DNA of 64,000 nucleotides. It comes from Cryptomeria japonica (Eukaryota > Streptophyta > Pinopsida > Cupressales > Cupressaceae). Shown piece after piece: positions 11,641-23,334 of the stretch (within the stretch, counting starts at the first letter, position 1; every line of letters begins with the position of its first letter). The notes below the pieces were generated by a model. The model searched no databases, was not told the DNA's origin, and saw nothing but the letters and a program-made list of their open reading frames with translations. Position numbers and translations under genes: made by a program. Location of the stretch: NCBI RefSeq assembly GCF_030272615.1, contig NC_081414.1, positions 659,506,292-659,570,291 of the forward strand. Reading direction: 5' to 3'.

Positions 11641-12262
11641 TGTCTCCCAACTCAGAAGTTTGTAAGGAAAGATTCAAGCTATTCGTAGGTTCATATCTCA
11701 ACTTGCGGATCATACCTTTCCTTTTCCTCAATTTCTTAAAAAGAACGTCACCTTTCAGTGGAATGAGGATTACCGTGAAGCATTTGAAGACCTAAAAACT
11801 TATTTGGCCAATCCTCCTGTTCTTCAACCCACTGACCTTTCTAAACCCTTTTTTGTATACACAATTGCTTCCCTTCATGCTCTTGCAGCTTTATTGGCAC
11901 AACATGATAAGGATGGTAGAGAATGTCTGGTTTATTATATAAGTCATACTCTACTCGATTACGAGGTCCGATATTCTGCGATAGAAAGGCAGTGCCTTGC
12001 TTTGGTCTTTGCAACCCAAAAGTTAAGGCATTACCTTTTGAATGCTGAAATCCATGTTATCATTAAATTTGATCCTCTCAAGCATCTTTTCTCTAAAGAT
12101 AATCTTTTAGGATGCTCAACTAAGTGGGTTATGATGTTGACTGAGTTTGACCTTATGTTTGTCTCACAAAAGGCAATAAAGGGTCAAGCGTTGATCGACC
12201 ACTTAGTTGAGGCTCCTTCACCCTTCACCCTTCTCCCTACCTCATCCAGAGTCCTTTCTTGA
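11641..12262 (+). pseudogene. Element B RT-linked RNase H
   Basis: The connection region and RNase H follow the RT after frame changes. Recognisable parts are ANPPVLQPTDLSKPFFVYTI, then ALLAQHDKDGRECLVYYISH, YSAIERQCLALVFATQKLRH and PLKHLFSK. It ends with TKWVMMLTEFDLMF and KAIKGQALIDHLVEA, which lead to the second RNase H. The first catalytic Asp position reads VYTIA, so the active site is lost or altered. Confidence 0.85.
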
Positions 12263-12279
12263 TGACTACATTTTATCTA

Positions 12280-12720
12280 TTTAGATTGATGAGATTTGGG
12301 AATTATATTTTGATGGCTCTAGATGTCGTACAAGATCGGGGGTAGGTGTAGTCTTAATTTCTCCTAAAAATAAGCCTATCCCCTTATCATATCATCTCAA
12401 TTTCTTATGTACCAACAACATTGCTGAGTACGAGGCTTTTATAGATGGAATTAAAGAAGCCTTAGCATTAAATATAAAATATCTACATATCTATGGAGAT
12501 TATCAACTAATCATAAGACAAGTGACAAGAGTTTATAAAGCTAAGCAAGACAAATTATCACAATATAAAGATTTAGCTATATCCATGTTACAAAAATTTG
12601 ACTCTTATACCATGGAGCTTGTTCCTAGAAAAGATAATCGATATGCTGATGCAATGGCATGTAGCCTCTCTTGTATCTTTAGAGGATCCCTTGGTAGATC
12701 TTAAATTCACTATTGACAAC
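12280..12720 (+). pseudogene. Element B second (additional) RNase H
   Basis: A second RNase H follows the RT-linked one: WELYFDGSRCRTRSGVGVVL, PLSYHLNFLCTNNIAEYEAF and YGDYQLIIRQV. The YFDGS Asp, the AEYEA Glu and the YGD Asp are all present as expected for an active site. A dual RNase H is the hallmark of the plant Tat lineage (Ogre/Retand/Tat) of Ty3/gypsy. C has the same domain at 40700-41190. A stop lies at 12702, with frame changes on both sides. Confidence 0.85.
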
Positions 12721-12849
12721 CTCACAACACCAACTATTATTGATAATCCTAGTGATGTGGCGTATTGTTGCATTATCAATTCTGATGAATGGTACTCACA
12801 TATCATGAGATATTTGAGTGATGGCACATTTACTGACTCTACAAATAAG

Positions 12850-14049
12850 AATACTTAGGCTAGGATTCACAAATTGGCCGTTAGATACATTATCCTTTCT
12901 AATGTTATTTATAGAAGGAGTTATAATGGTCTTCTCCTTTAATGTCTTTACAAAGCTGAAATCCCTATTGCTCTTGAGGAAGCACACTCGGGTGCTTGCG
13001 GGGGGCATTTTGGGGGTAGATCCTTAGTTCAGAGATTTCTTTGAATGGGATCTTATTGGAAAACCATGGAAAAGGATTCTTTTGCGTTTGTTAAGAAATG
13101 TCATCAATGTCAGCAACATAGCAATTTGATCCATGCTCCTACCCAAGAGCTTTGATCTCAAGTAGTGTCTTGGCCCTTTTCTACATGGGGTTTGAATCTC
13201 ATTGGTAAAATATCTTTTCCTTCATCCCAAGGAAATACTTTCATCATCACTGGAACTGATTACTTTACGAGGTGGGTGGAAGCAGTTCCCCTTCGATCCA
13301 CTACCGCTGAGGTAATTTGTTAATTCATCCTAGAGAACATTATTTCCCGATTTGGAATACCTTCTGCCTTAGTTTCAGATAATGGAACGTCATTTAAAAA
13401 TAAGGATGCGAAGAAGTTCCTCAAGAAATATCATATTCAACATAAATTTTCTACACCTTACTATCCTCAATCAAATGGTCAAGCCGAGTCTTCTAATAGG
13501 ATAATTGAAAAGATTCTTTGAAAGACTATAAATAAGCATGGTAAGGATTAGCATACTCAATGAACCTATTCTCTTTGGGCCTATCAAATGAGTGTACGAG
13601 TTTCTATGGGTTGTACCCCTTATAATCTTATTTATGGTGTTGATGTCATTATGCCTTTGGAGTTAGAAATTCCTTTTTTGAGAGTTTCTCTTAGGGGTAT
13701 AGTAGATGATGATTAATATAGAGAACAAATAATTCAACAACTTGAGATGCTCAATGAACGACGTATAAATTCTCTCAAGCATATTCAAGCATATCATAAC
13801 ACTTTACAACAGAGTTATAATGATAAAGTCATTTAACGTTCCTTTTCAGTGGGCGATCTAGTGCTTTATGAAAATCAACGTAACGTGAATGCTTTACCTG
13901 AGGAGAAAGGAAAATTCAGCCCTAATTGGCTTGGACCATACATTGTTATCGAAGTCTATGGATCAAGTGCTTACAAGATAGCAGATGTTGAAGGTATGCC
14001 TCTCAAGGAAAGTATAAATGCTATGCACCTTCGTCGATACTATGCCTAG
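12850..14049 (+). pseudogene. Element B integrase
   Basis: A zinc-binding remnant (VKKCHQCQQHSNLIHAP, near 13090-13140) precedes the core: WGLNLIGKISFP, then FIITGTDYFTRWVEAVPL with the first Asp, [14 protein letters not shown] with the second, and [10 protein letters not shown] with the Glu. All three catalytic positions are kept. The C-terminal domain runs to 14049 (FSVGDLVLYENQR, GKFSPNWLGPYIVIE, AMHLRRYYA). At least six stops interrupt it, mostly at former Trp, Arg or Gln codons. No chromodomain follows, as expected for the Tat lineage. Confidence 0.85.
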
Positions 14050-14645
14050 CCTCTATATCTTTCTTTCTCTCTCTCTTTTTCTCTTTTTAGTTTATCTTCT
14101 CTGTCTTTGTACCTTTTCTTTCTTCAAAGTTGGATAATGTGTTATCATATCTTCATTAAAGTATATGGTATTAAATGATAGTGTATTGTTTAGTCTACAT
14201 TACTTCATTCTTGACAAGCATGTTTCTTTACTATATTGTTTGTCTTGGATTCATTTATGTAAATTGTAATAGATTTACATTTAGTATATGCTAGCATGTT
14301 ATACAATTTCTTATGTTTTAAGTAGGATTATATCATGTTGTGTTTAATTAGAGTTAATTAAATCACATTAGTCATATAGTTCTTAAGCTTAACATATTTA
14401 TCTTCTACATCATCAAAGTAGCATTTAATTAAATACTTAGTTATTTAATTAAATCACACATGTATCAATTTAATCATGAAGCATTGAGAAATCAATCATA
14501 TGGAAATTAAATTAGACATACATGCTCATCACCAAATGTGTTACTTTTAATCTAAGTAATGCATACATTGTTTAAGTATTACAATAACATGCTTGAGATA
14601 TAACATGGGCATACATACATACATATTTATGAGTATCATGACATA
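14050..14645 (+). other. AT-rich spacer between B pol and antisense gene
   Basis: About 600 AT-rich bases follow the integrase stop, starting with a pyrimidine-rich CTTTCTCTCTC stretch. I see no gene, no repeat array and no LTR here. It separates two convergent reading frames: pol on the plus strand and the PMD gene on the minus strand. Confidence 0.6.
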
Positions 14646-15399
14646 TACATCAACAAAATGTCTCCTAATTGAGCAAAGTCATCTCCTATCCCTTGGACTA
14701 GTAGCTGGAGGATGGTGACTAGATTTCTCCTCCTGATCTGGCCGTGGGGGTGGGCCCATGGGTGTGTATCATGATACAGAAAGTGAGTGACTCCTTGAGG
14801 AGCTCCTACGATCCCTCTCCACCATAATCCCACGGTATGTGGCTGCCTCTATCTGAGACGCTGTTAGATCACGCTCTGTCTGCTATAATCTCTCTATATT
14901 TTGCCAGACCTCCATCTTTATCTGAATGAGGGTAAATAGGTCCTCATTTTGTCCTGCCCTTTACTTGCAAGGAACTGGGGATGTGTGTAGACATGATGAG
15001 GTTTGTCATTGCATGTTGGATAAGGGAGTGGCATTCCTGGACGCTAGCTGCAGAGAGAAAGGAAAAAAGTTTTCATTAGTAACATTCTATTTCATCAAAT
15101 CTAAGCAAATAAGATGCATGAATTAGACAATCATAAAACACCTTACCTAGATCTCCCTCTCACCAGTAGGGGTTGTGGAATGGAACTGCTTGAGACTGGG
15201 ACCCACTAGGCTCTCTGCGCTCATACTGTCTCTACATAGTAGGCATGGGCCGGTGGGGACTAGAATCATGACCCCTTATAGGGTCCTTCTCCACTTGCGA
15301 TGGGAGGCTCGGTGGATCTAGTGCTATGGTGTCATCCCCAAAGTGATGAGGAACTGCATTTGAATCATCCTCCTCCTCCTCCTCCTTCTCATCATTCTC
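14646..15399 (-). pseudogene. PMD gene of element B, 3' part
   Basis: This is the C-terminal part of the antisense plant mobile domain gene, cut from its 5' part (23335-25068) by element E. From 15399 downward it starts in a Glu/Asp-rich tract (EEEEEDDSNAV), then DDTIALDPPSLPSQVEKDP. An intron (15048-15146) follows. The last exon encodes a helical stretch (MEVWQNIERL, TERDLTASQIEAATYRG) and a Pro/Arg-rich end (MGPPPRPDQEEKSSHH). A predicted coiled coil in this place also ends the PMD protein of element C. Stops are present, so it is a remnant. Function of such captured PMD proteins is unknown; host PMD proteins such as MAIN act in silencing and genome stability. Confidence 0.7.
15048..15146 (-). 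other. Intron 2 of the B PMD gene
   Basis: On the minus strand the donor reads CTAG/GTAAGG and the acceptor reads TTTCTCTCTGCAG/CTAG, with a pyrimidine tract before it. The length is 99 bases, near the plant minimum class. The intron is AT-richer than the exons on both sides. Its survival in a retrotransposon makes sense only because the gene is antisense to the genomic RNA. Confidence 0.65.
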
Positions 15400-15404
15400 C
15401 TCAT
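15400..15404. other. Target site duplication of E, left copy
   Basis: CTCAT precedes the TG of the E LTR and is repeated at 23330-23334 after the CA end. A 5-bp duplication is typical of Ty3/gypsy integration. Confidence 0.9.
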
Positions 15405-17030
15405 TGATGCAGAGAGTCTTGGAGCTTGGTTCAATACACCTTCTTGAGTGACTTGTCCTACTCAACCCTTCAACTACTCAAGTCCATCCATTGGCACTTA
15501 GTAGGGGTTATGCTAATGAGACCTCCATGTTCTGAACCTCTTTTGGCTTGCCTCCTAGGTATAGCCAATGGTTTTTGGACAATCAACTCCACCTCTTGAG
15601 GTTGCCACCTCACTGACACACACTCCACTCCAGGGCTCCAACCACTCCTGCAAGGATCTCAACACACAACCACTTCCCGTGGGCTCCCAATGTATCTACC
15701 AAGTGTCTTTAAATCATTTTGAGGCTTTTGGATCACCAAACCCATCGCTTGGGCTTTCTAACTTTTCTAGGTCTCTATCGACTCAAAATAGGCCTAATTG
15801 CATTAGCCCTCCCTTGGCAGTTTTAGGGTCTTAGTTTGTAAAATTACCAAACAAGGATAGAAATAAATCATGGATTTGAGTACCCTTTTGGAAGTTAGAA
15901 ACAATGCTGGAAAGTGCATCTGGGTTATCTATACAAGTGGGGTTTCTAATGCTTCACTATTTTGGAGGGTTTAGGCCTCACCGGGTGACTTGGCAAGATG
16001 GGTCTAAAAATCTTCACCAGTCAAAAATCCTACTCCAAACAATGTAGTAATATTCAAGGGAACTCAGAGGGATTTCTATTCATGTGACACTTTCTCCTAC
16101 ACCAATCCCCATGTGCTCACAAATCACACTTTTCTTTCTATCCTAACTCACCTACTCCCAGCAATGAGCGTAGGGATTCATTGTTTCTCCTCCTCAAGGA
16201 CCTAAAAAACCACAAATCCTATCCTAAAGCTATGTACAAATTATAACCTACCATTATTAATTATTTCAATAGGTTCCATCAAAGAATGCCTAGGTTAGAG
16301 CCATTTTCTTGCTCTTAAACCCTACTTGCAAGGGTTTTGCACCTAGTTGCAAAGTATGGAAGAAATCTCTGCAACCTAGGACAATAAAACCTGCAAATAA
16401 AAATTAATGAAGACAAATAAAATGAACACTCATGAACTACAATTAGATTACACCATCTAGTCCGTACTGGACCATACAAGCAATGAAAACAAGTGAAAAT
16501 CTGTCAAAAACTAGTGAAAACAAGTTTGCTTCACAATCCAAAAACTTTCTCTTTCATTTCCAATCCTCCAACCCATAAAATGAAGTGAATGTTGAATTTT
16601 ATGCTCTTGTTTTAGTTGGTTCAACCAAATTTTTAACGCCTTCAACCAAAAATGCAACTTTTGCAAGAAATTGCAAAATGTTGCTAATCAACTTTTTACA
16701 TCTTTTGGCTCCAGGATGCAACTTTGCATTCTAATGCATTTTAAGACTCCTGAAGGTCCTCAAACACCCTAGAAGACCTAAAAACAACACAATTGACCCC
16801 TAATACATGAATACATTCATTTGGAGTACTTCACCCTATGAACTACCTCAGCATCTCACTTCTCAGGCTCTCAACATCCTGAACACAATTGACTCAAACC
16901 AAAACTTGGACAACTCAACCATGGCTCTACTGAGTCCTAAATGGTTGGTCCATTATTACATCACAAAGATAACTCACAAAATTGAAAGGAAACAAAAATT
17001 AATACTTGGAGTGTTAGGTGCCCTGCACCA
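15405..17030 (-). repeat. 3' LTR of element E
   Basis: Direct repeat of 21707-23329 in the same orientation, from TGATGCAGAG to CCCTGCACCA on the plus strand. Apart from point changes there is a 4-bp indel near 15442. The reading frames at 15568 and 16807 have no matching intact frame in the other copy and are chance. Confidence 0.93.
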
Positions 17031-17045
17031 TACTCCCCTGAGACA
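17031..17045 (-). other. Polypurine tract of element E
   Basis: The minus strand reads TCTCAGGGGAGTA directly before the 3' LTR start TGGTGCAGGG. Confidence 0.7.
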
Positions 17046-17059
17046 AAGAACTGAAGTCC

Positions 17060-18400
17060 CTTGAGTTAAAAGGTCTGCAATCTCCACTCCATGCTGAAGT
17101 ATATCTGCCTCTGACATCCACATGGCATCTAAATTAGGTAACCCTTCCCACTTTACAAGATAGTTCTTGTAGACTCCTTTCTATGTCTTCTTTACTATCT
17201 TGGTATCCAAGATACTCTCCAACTTAACCGGTTGACTAGGTGGCAAATCCTTTATCCAATCTTCATGAACCGGTGATGGCATGCCCAACTAATTTTTTGG
17301 TGACTCTCCCTTGTATGGATAAAGATCACATACATTAAAAATAGGAGATATCCCCAAGGTAGGAGGAAGTTCAACCTCATATGCATTCTGCCCATACTTG
17401 TGCACCACCTTGAGAGGTCCAATTTTCTTCATCATGAGTTTGATAGGCTGCCCTTTTGGAAGTCTCTCCTTCCTAAGGTATGCTAACACTAAGTCTCCCA
17501 CTTTAAATTGTACTTTCCTCCTTGTTTTATCAGCTTGAACCTTATACTGCTCGGATTTTTGTTGTAAGGACTGCCGTACCTTATCATGCACTTCTTTAAT
17601 ACCTTCTGCAAAGTTCTCCCCTTTTGCACTCTTAGGTGCCATTGAACTGAGATCTATGAGCTCTAATATGACCCTAGGATGGAATCCATACACTATCTCA
17701 AAATGAGTTTTACTTGTGCTACAATTTAATCAATCATTATATGCATATTCTGCCTGTCCAAGTACTAGATCCCAAGTCTGCCCATGTTGTTTTGTAGGAC
17801 ATCTTAGCAAGTTACCCAATGACTAATTGACTACCTTTGTCTGACCATTCAATTGAGGATGATAGGAAGATGAAAAATATAACCTGGTGCCCAACTTCCT
17901 CCAAAGTGTCCTCCAAAAGTGGCTCAAAACTTCACATCTCTATCAGTAACAATGTTGATTGGAAGACTGACTATCTCCTTGAAGAAGAGGCCTGCAATAT
18001 AGGTGGCATCATTGGTTCTCTTGCAAGGTATGAAATGTGCCATTTTGCTGAGCCTATCTACCACCACATACACACTATCAAATCCTCTTGGGGTCCTAGG
18101 CAAGCCTAACACTAAATCCATTCTCAAACATTCCCAAGGCCTCTGAGGTATGACCAAGGGTTGTTATAGACTTGCATTACTTGATGTTCCTTTTCCTCTT
18201 TGGCAGATGGTAGATTTCTCTACAAACCTTCTTGCTTTTGATTGCAACTTGGGCCAATAATAAAACCTACCAACCTGCTCCAAAGTCTTATCAATGCCAA
18301 AATGACCTCCTAGACCTCCTTGATGCTTCTCTTGGATAATATTTTACCTCATAGAACATTAAGGTATGCAAAGAAGATGACCTTTGAATAAAAAACCCTC
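17060..18400 (-). pseudogene. Element E integrase with chromodomain
   Basis: In minus-strand order, the zinc-binding region (HQGGLGGHFGIDKTLEQVGR, YYWPKLQSKA) is near 18210-18340. The core at 17924-18157 reads [35 protein letters not shown] and [10 protein letters not shown]. The C-terminal domain at 17289-17693 reads KVQFKVGDLVLAYLRKERLP and KIGPLKVVHKYGQNAYEVEL. At about 17095-17220 a chromodomain follows: SILDTKIVKKT, then YKNYLVKWEGLPN and MWMSEADI. Chromodomains target integration to marked chromatin in chromoviruses. Frameshifts and stops, one of them inside the chromodomain, make it inactive. Confidence 0.88.
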
Positions 18401-19150
18401 CTATATCATGTATTCTGAGTAAGAGACATATGAGGTGTTAGATAAATCAAAACAAACATTATATATCTTTGCAAAATCCTTATCATCCTTGTAGAGGTCT
18501 TTTAACTCACTCAAACCCACACTTTGCAATTGTATCTCCTGCATAGTCATGACTCTCCTACTTAGTGCATCAGATACTTTGTTGGTTGTCTCTTTCTTGT
18601 GTTTGATAGTGAATGTATAGGATTGTAAGTACTCAACCCACTTTAGGTGTCTTTGGTTCAACTTCTCTTGCCCATTGAGGAAACTAAGGGCATGATTATC
18701 AGTGAAGACTACAAATTATTTGGGCAGAAAATAATGACACCACTTTTTCAATGCTTGAACCATTTCATACAACTCCAAGTCATATGTGGAGTACCTTTTC
18801 TTAGCTTCATTTAACTTTTATGAGAAGAAAGCTATAGGATGTCCCTCTTGGCTTAAAACTGCCCCTATCGCCCTTTGGCTTGCATCACATTCTACTATAA
18901 ACAACTGATTGAAATCAGGAAATCTAAGGGTTGGAAGCTCTGCTATCTTGGTTTTCAACATTTCAAAACCCCTTATTGGCTTCCTCTATCCACTTAAAGT
19001 GACACTTAATCCCTCCTTTAATGGTATTGAGAATAGGAGCACAAACATGGCTAAATTTTCACACAAACTTCCTATAAAAAGATGCCATTCCATGAAAGCT
19101 TCTAACTTCACTTATGCCCCTAGGGATAGGCCAATTAAGTATGGCTTCTA
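18401..19150 (-). pseudogene. Element E RNase H
   Basis: Near 18840-18930 the minus strand reads FPDFNQLFIVECDASQRAIG and AVLSQEGHPIAFFS, with the first catalytic Asp in ECDAS. It continues RYSTYDLELYEMVQALKKW, FTDNHALSFLNGQEKLNQRH and ADALSR-like VSDALSRRV at 18570. The first part (19000-19150) has frameshifts and stops. It joins RT to integrase in the polyprotein. Confidence 0.85.
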
Positions 19151-19152
19151 CC

Positions 19153-20436
19153 TTACTTGGATACATATTTAAACATCCATGAGAAATAACAAAACCAAGG
19201 TATACAAGCTCTATTTTTCAAAAACTCACATTTTTCAAGGTTAATCTTGAGTTGAGCCTCCTTTAACTTCTTCAAGACCATCTCCATATGATTGAGGTGT
19301 TCCTCCTTGGACCTGATGAAGATCAAAATTTCATCAATATACACAATAACAAATCTACCAATAAACTCAACTAAGACTTCATTCATGAGCCTTTGGAAGG
19401 TACTAGGTGCATTGGTGAGGCCAAATAGCATCACCAACCACTCATATAGGCTTGTATTGGTTCTAAAGGTTGTCTTCCATTCATCTATAGGTCTAATTCT
19501 GATATGATGATAACCAAACTTCAAGTCCACCTTTGTGAAGTAGCTTGCACCTCCTAGATTGTCCAATAGGTCCTCAATCCTTGGCACGAGAAATCGGTAC
19601 CTTATAATAATCTTATTGATTTCTCTGGAGTCCATGCACATTCTCCATTTGCCTCCCTTTTTAGGCACTAAAATAATAGGAACAACACATGGACTCAAAT
19701 TCTTCTTGATAGACCCTTTGTCTAAGAGTTCTTGCACTTGTTTGGCAATCTCTTCATTTTGACTAGGTGTCATTTTATAGGCAGCTTTGTTTGGCAGATT
19801 GGCCCCTGGTATTAAGTCTATTTGATGATTCACATCTCTCATTGGAGGAAAAGAATTAGGCATGTCATCCCCTATCACTTCTACACATTGTTTGAGTAGA
19901 CCTTGCACCTCTTGAGGCACTTCACTCATTGGATCTTCCTTAGCTTCATCTCTAGGCTTCAACACTATAGCATGGCCTTGATGACCTTCTTGTTTCAACA
20001 CTTTGAGAAACTCTTTACCTCTCATCAACATCACACTTGAGCCTATTTTGTTTTCTTCCTTTGGATCAGGTAGTGGATCCATTTGGTACTTCTTCCCATT
20101 CTTGGTGATAAGATAGTTATTCTTTTCTCCATCATGAGTAACTCTCACATCATATTGCCATGGATGGCCCAACAACAAATTACAAGCATCCATAGGCAAT
20201 ATGTCACATAATGATCTATCCTTATACTCACCAATTTCAAAATCCACGCATGCTTGTTCATCAACCAAGACATGTTGACCCCGGTTGAGCCATGATACCT
20301 TGTAAGGAGTGAGATGAGGTAATCTTTTCAGTTTGAGTTTGTCCACCATTTCAACTGAGACAATATTCTCAGTGGAACCTGAATCTACAATCACCTTAAA
20401 AATCTTCCCATGTGACCTACAAGTGGTCCTAAACAA
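19153..20436 (-). pseudogene. Element E protease and reverse transcriptase
   Basis: This is the longest open stretch of E (427 codons). The protease active site reads VIVDSGSTENIVS, followed by NLLLGHPWQYDVRVTHDG. The RT starts near codon 220 (AAYKMTPSQNEEIAKQVQEL, DKGSIKKNLSPCVVP). It has WRMCMDSREINKIIIRYRF, then FTKVDLKFGYHHIRIR and LFGLTNAPSTFQRLMNEVL. The catalytic box reads VIVYIDEILIF: the second Asp of the usual YIDD is Glu. Frame is lost soon after INLEKCEFLKN. It belongs to a chromovirus related to element D. Confidence 0.92.
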
Positions 20437-21669
20437 ACTTTTCCTCTATGTTGGCTCTTGACCTTGGGGTATCTTGAGCATTGTTCTCCTCATCATGAAG
20501 TTTTCTCCATTTGTCACTATCGCTGCCTTGCTGATTGAAGAAGTTACACTCTGATTGTCCTCCTCTTGCAACAATTGAGTTCTTCTTTCCCCCATGTATG
20601 AGCTTGTTGAGCTTGAGGATTTTCCCAAGAACTTACTCATGGTATGCCCAACTTGATTGAAATGATAACACCTACCAGTGAAGACCATGTTTCCTCTTCC
20701 TGAGTTTCCAAACCTGCCCTTAAAATTGCTCCTTCCTCTATAGGGTCCTCTAAATTATCTTTGAGAGTCCCCACTACCTTCTTGGCCTTTCTTCTCTTCA
20801 TTTCTTGGTGATTTCTGCCCTCTACCAAAGCTTCCTCTACCTCTGAAATTCTTACCCCCCCTATGGTTCTAATTTTGTTCACTCCTCCTTTTGATCTTCT
20901 CTTCTGCCCTTAGGGCCAAGTGAAAACACTTATGGACAGTGTTTGGTGTGAGGATAGTTATCTCATCTTGTATATTCTGTCTAAGGCCATTCATGTACCT
21001 AGCCAACTTCTCCACTTCATTCTCATGCTTCCTACCCCTCAAACTAAGTTTGTGGAATTACTCAGTGTATGCATTGACATCTAGCTCCCTTTGTTTCAGA
21101 TTTTGTAGTCTCTTATGGATTTGAACTTCATAATCCCTTGTAAGGAATTGTGCCTTAAGTCTGATCTTCATACGCTCCTATGAAGTTATCTTCTTCTTGC
21201 CTTCTTGTATCCTTTCTTCTTGCATCATATTAAACCAAACTAATGCTGATCCTCTCAATCTTGATTTGGCCACATTTACTCTTTTCTCTTCTGCGACCTC
21301 TTTGTAATCAAAATGATTATTGAGAGCCTCTATCCAATCTAGAAACTCTTCTCCATTGAGGTTTCCTCTATAGGTGGGTAATCCATCTAAGTTGTCTTTG
21401 GAAATGGATTTGACTGCATCCAAGAATAGTTTTTGGTCTTGAGACATGGCTACTACTATTGGTTCCTCTCCATATTCCACTTCTTCATCAGTCTCATCAC
21501 CCCATTCTATCTTAACCTTCCCCTTCTCCTTCTTAACCTCTCTAGTTCCTCTACTTCCTTCTGCATCCTTCAATCCTTCTATCATGTCTACCACCAAATG
21601 CCAGATGGCTTCTGGAGTCATTGCCTTTGGAGGCATTGAACTTGCTTCTGATTCTTCACAATCTAACAT
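20437..21669 (-). pseudogene. Element E gag
   Basis: The start ATG is at 21669, only 24 bases from the PBS. An acidic N-terminus (EWGDETDEEVEYGEEP) leads to the capsid domain: YRGNLNGEEFLDWIEALNNH, then VAKSRLRGSALVWFNMMQEE, RMKIRLKAQFLTRDYE and KLARYMNGLRQNIQDEI. An Arg/Gly-rich stretch (GGKNFRGRGSFGRGQKSPRN) follows near 20850. The zinc knuckle at 20660-20690 is degenerate (CYHFNQVGHTMSKF, with two Cys replaced by Phe). Four or five stops interrupt one main frame, plus a frame change near 20640-20880. It would form the particle shell. Confidence 0.88.
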
Positions 21670-21690
21670 ACACCAAATCTTTCAAAGAAT

Positions 21691-21703
21691 GGCTCTAATA
21701 CCA
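21691..21703 (-). other. Primer-binding site of element E
   Basis: The minus strand reads TGGTATTAGAGCC three bases after the LTR end. It matches the initiator tRNA-Met complement TGGTATCAGAGCC except for one C-to-T change. Confidence 0.9.
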
Positions 21704-21706
21704 CTT

Positions 21707-23329
21707 TGATGCAGAGACTCTTGGAGCTTGGTTCAATACACCTTGAGTGACTTGTCCTACTCAACCCTTCAACTACTCAAGTCCATCCATTGGCACTTAT
21801 TAGGGGTTATGCTAATGAGACCTCCAAGGTATGAACCTCTTTTTTCTTGCATCCTAGGTATATCCAATGGGTTTTGGACAATCAACTCCACCTCTTGAGG
21901 TTGCCACCTCAATCACACACACTCCACTCTAGGGCTCCAACCACTCCTGCAAGGATCTCAACACAAAACCACTTCCCATGGGCTCCCAATGCATCTACCA
22001 AGTGTATTTGAAGTACTTTGAGGATTTTGGATCACCAAACCCATCTCTTTGGCTTCCTAACCTTTCTAGGTCTCTTCTGGCTCAAAATAGGCCTAATTGC
22101 ATTAGCCCTCCCTTGGCAGTTTTAGGGTCTTAGTTTGTAAAATTACCAAACAAGGCTATAAATAAATCATGGATTAAAGTACCCTTTTGGAAGTTATAGA
22201 CAATAGTGGAAAAGTGCATTTGGGTTATCCGTACAAGTGGGGTTTCCAATGTTGCACTATTTTGGAGGGTTTAGGCCTCACCGGGTGACTTGGCAAGATG
22301 GGTCTAAAATTATTCACCAGTCAAAACTCCTGATCCAAAAAATGTAGGAATATTCAAGGGAACTCAAAGGGATTTCCAATCATGTGACACTTTCTCTTGC
22401 ACCAATCCCCATGTGCTCATAAATCACACTTTTCTTGCTGTCCTAACTCACCTACTCCCAACGGTGAGCCTAGGGCTTCATTGTTTCTCCTCCTCAAGGA
22501 CCTGAAAAACCACAAATACTATCCTAAACCTATGTAAAAACCCTAACCTATAATTCTTAATTATTTCAACAAGTGCCATCAAAGAATGCCTAGGTTAGAG
22601 CCATTTTCTTTCTCTTAAACCCTACTTGCAAGGGTTTTGCACCTAGTTGCAAAGTATGGAAGAAATCTCTGCAACCTAGGACAATAAAACCTACAAATCA
22701 AAATTAATGAAGACAAATACAATGAACACTCATGAACTAAAATGTGTTTACACCATCTAGTCTATACTGGACTGTACAAGCAATGAAAACAAGTGAAAAA
22801 TTGTCAAAACTCGGTGAAAACAAGTTTGCTTCACAATCCAAAAACTTTCTCTTGCATTTCCAATCCTCCAACCTGTACAATGAAGTGAATTTTAGATTTT
22901 ATGATCTTGGTTCAGTTGGTTCAACCAAATTTTTAACGCCTTCAACCAAAAATCTAACTTTTGCAAGAAATTGCAAAATGTTGCTCAACAACTTTTTACA
23001 TCTTTTGGCTCCAGGATGCAACTTTGCATTCTAATGAATTTTAAGACTCCTGAAGGTCCTCAAACACCCTAGAAGACCTAAACACAACACAATTGACCCC
23101 TAATACATGAATATATTCATCTGGAGTACTTCACATTTGAACTACCTCAACATCTCACTTCTCAGGCTGTCAGCATCCTGAACACAATTGACTCAAACCA
23201 AAACTTGGACAACTCAACCATGGCTCTACTGAGTCCTAAATGGTTGGTCCATTATTACATCACAAATATAACTCACAAACTTGAAAGGAAACAAAATTTA
23301 ATACTTGGAGTTTTAGGTGCCCTGCACCA
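21707..23329 (-). repeat. 5' LTR of element E
   Basis: Direct repeat of 15405-17030. Both copies carry the distinctive strings GTTCAATACACC, TTTTAGGGTCTTAG and CAATTGACCCCTAATACATG. Confidence 0.93.
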
Positions 23330-23334
23330 CTCAT
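23330..23334. other. Target site duplication of E, right copy
   Basis: CTCAT, identical to 15400-15404. The PMD reading frame resumes at once with GAA/GAG-rich codons (minus strand), which shows where the gene was split. Confidence 0.9.

Larger units (their letters stand above)
15405..23329 (-). mobile_element. Element E, full-length chromovirus
   Basis: This 7925-bp element has both LTRs (1626 and 1623 bp), a PBS, a PPT and a perfect 5-bp target duplication. Order on the minus strand: LTR, PBS, gag, protease, RT, RNase H, integrase, chromodomain, PPT, LTR. The LTR termini are TGGTGCAGGGC and CTCTGCATCA. The LTRs differ by several percent by eye, so the insertion is not recent. It landed in the acidic-tract codons of the B PMD gene, so it is younger than B. 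Element D is a related family by protease sequence. Confidence 0.93.

Noticed and set aside
15232-15465. Minus-strand acidic frame read across the E junction
   Set aside because: The first 20 codons come from the E LTR; only the part below 15400 belongs to the PMD gene.
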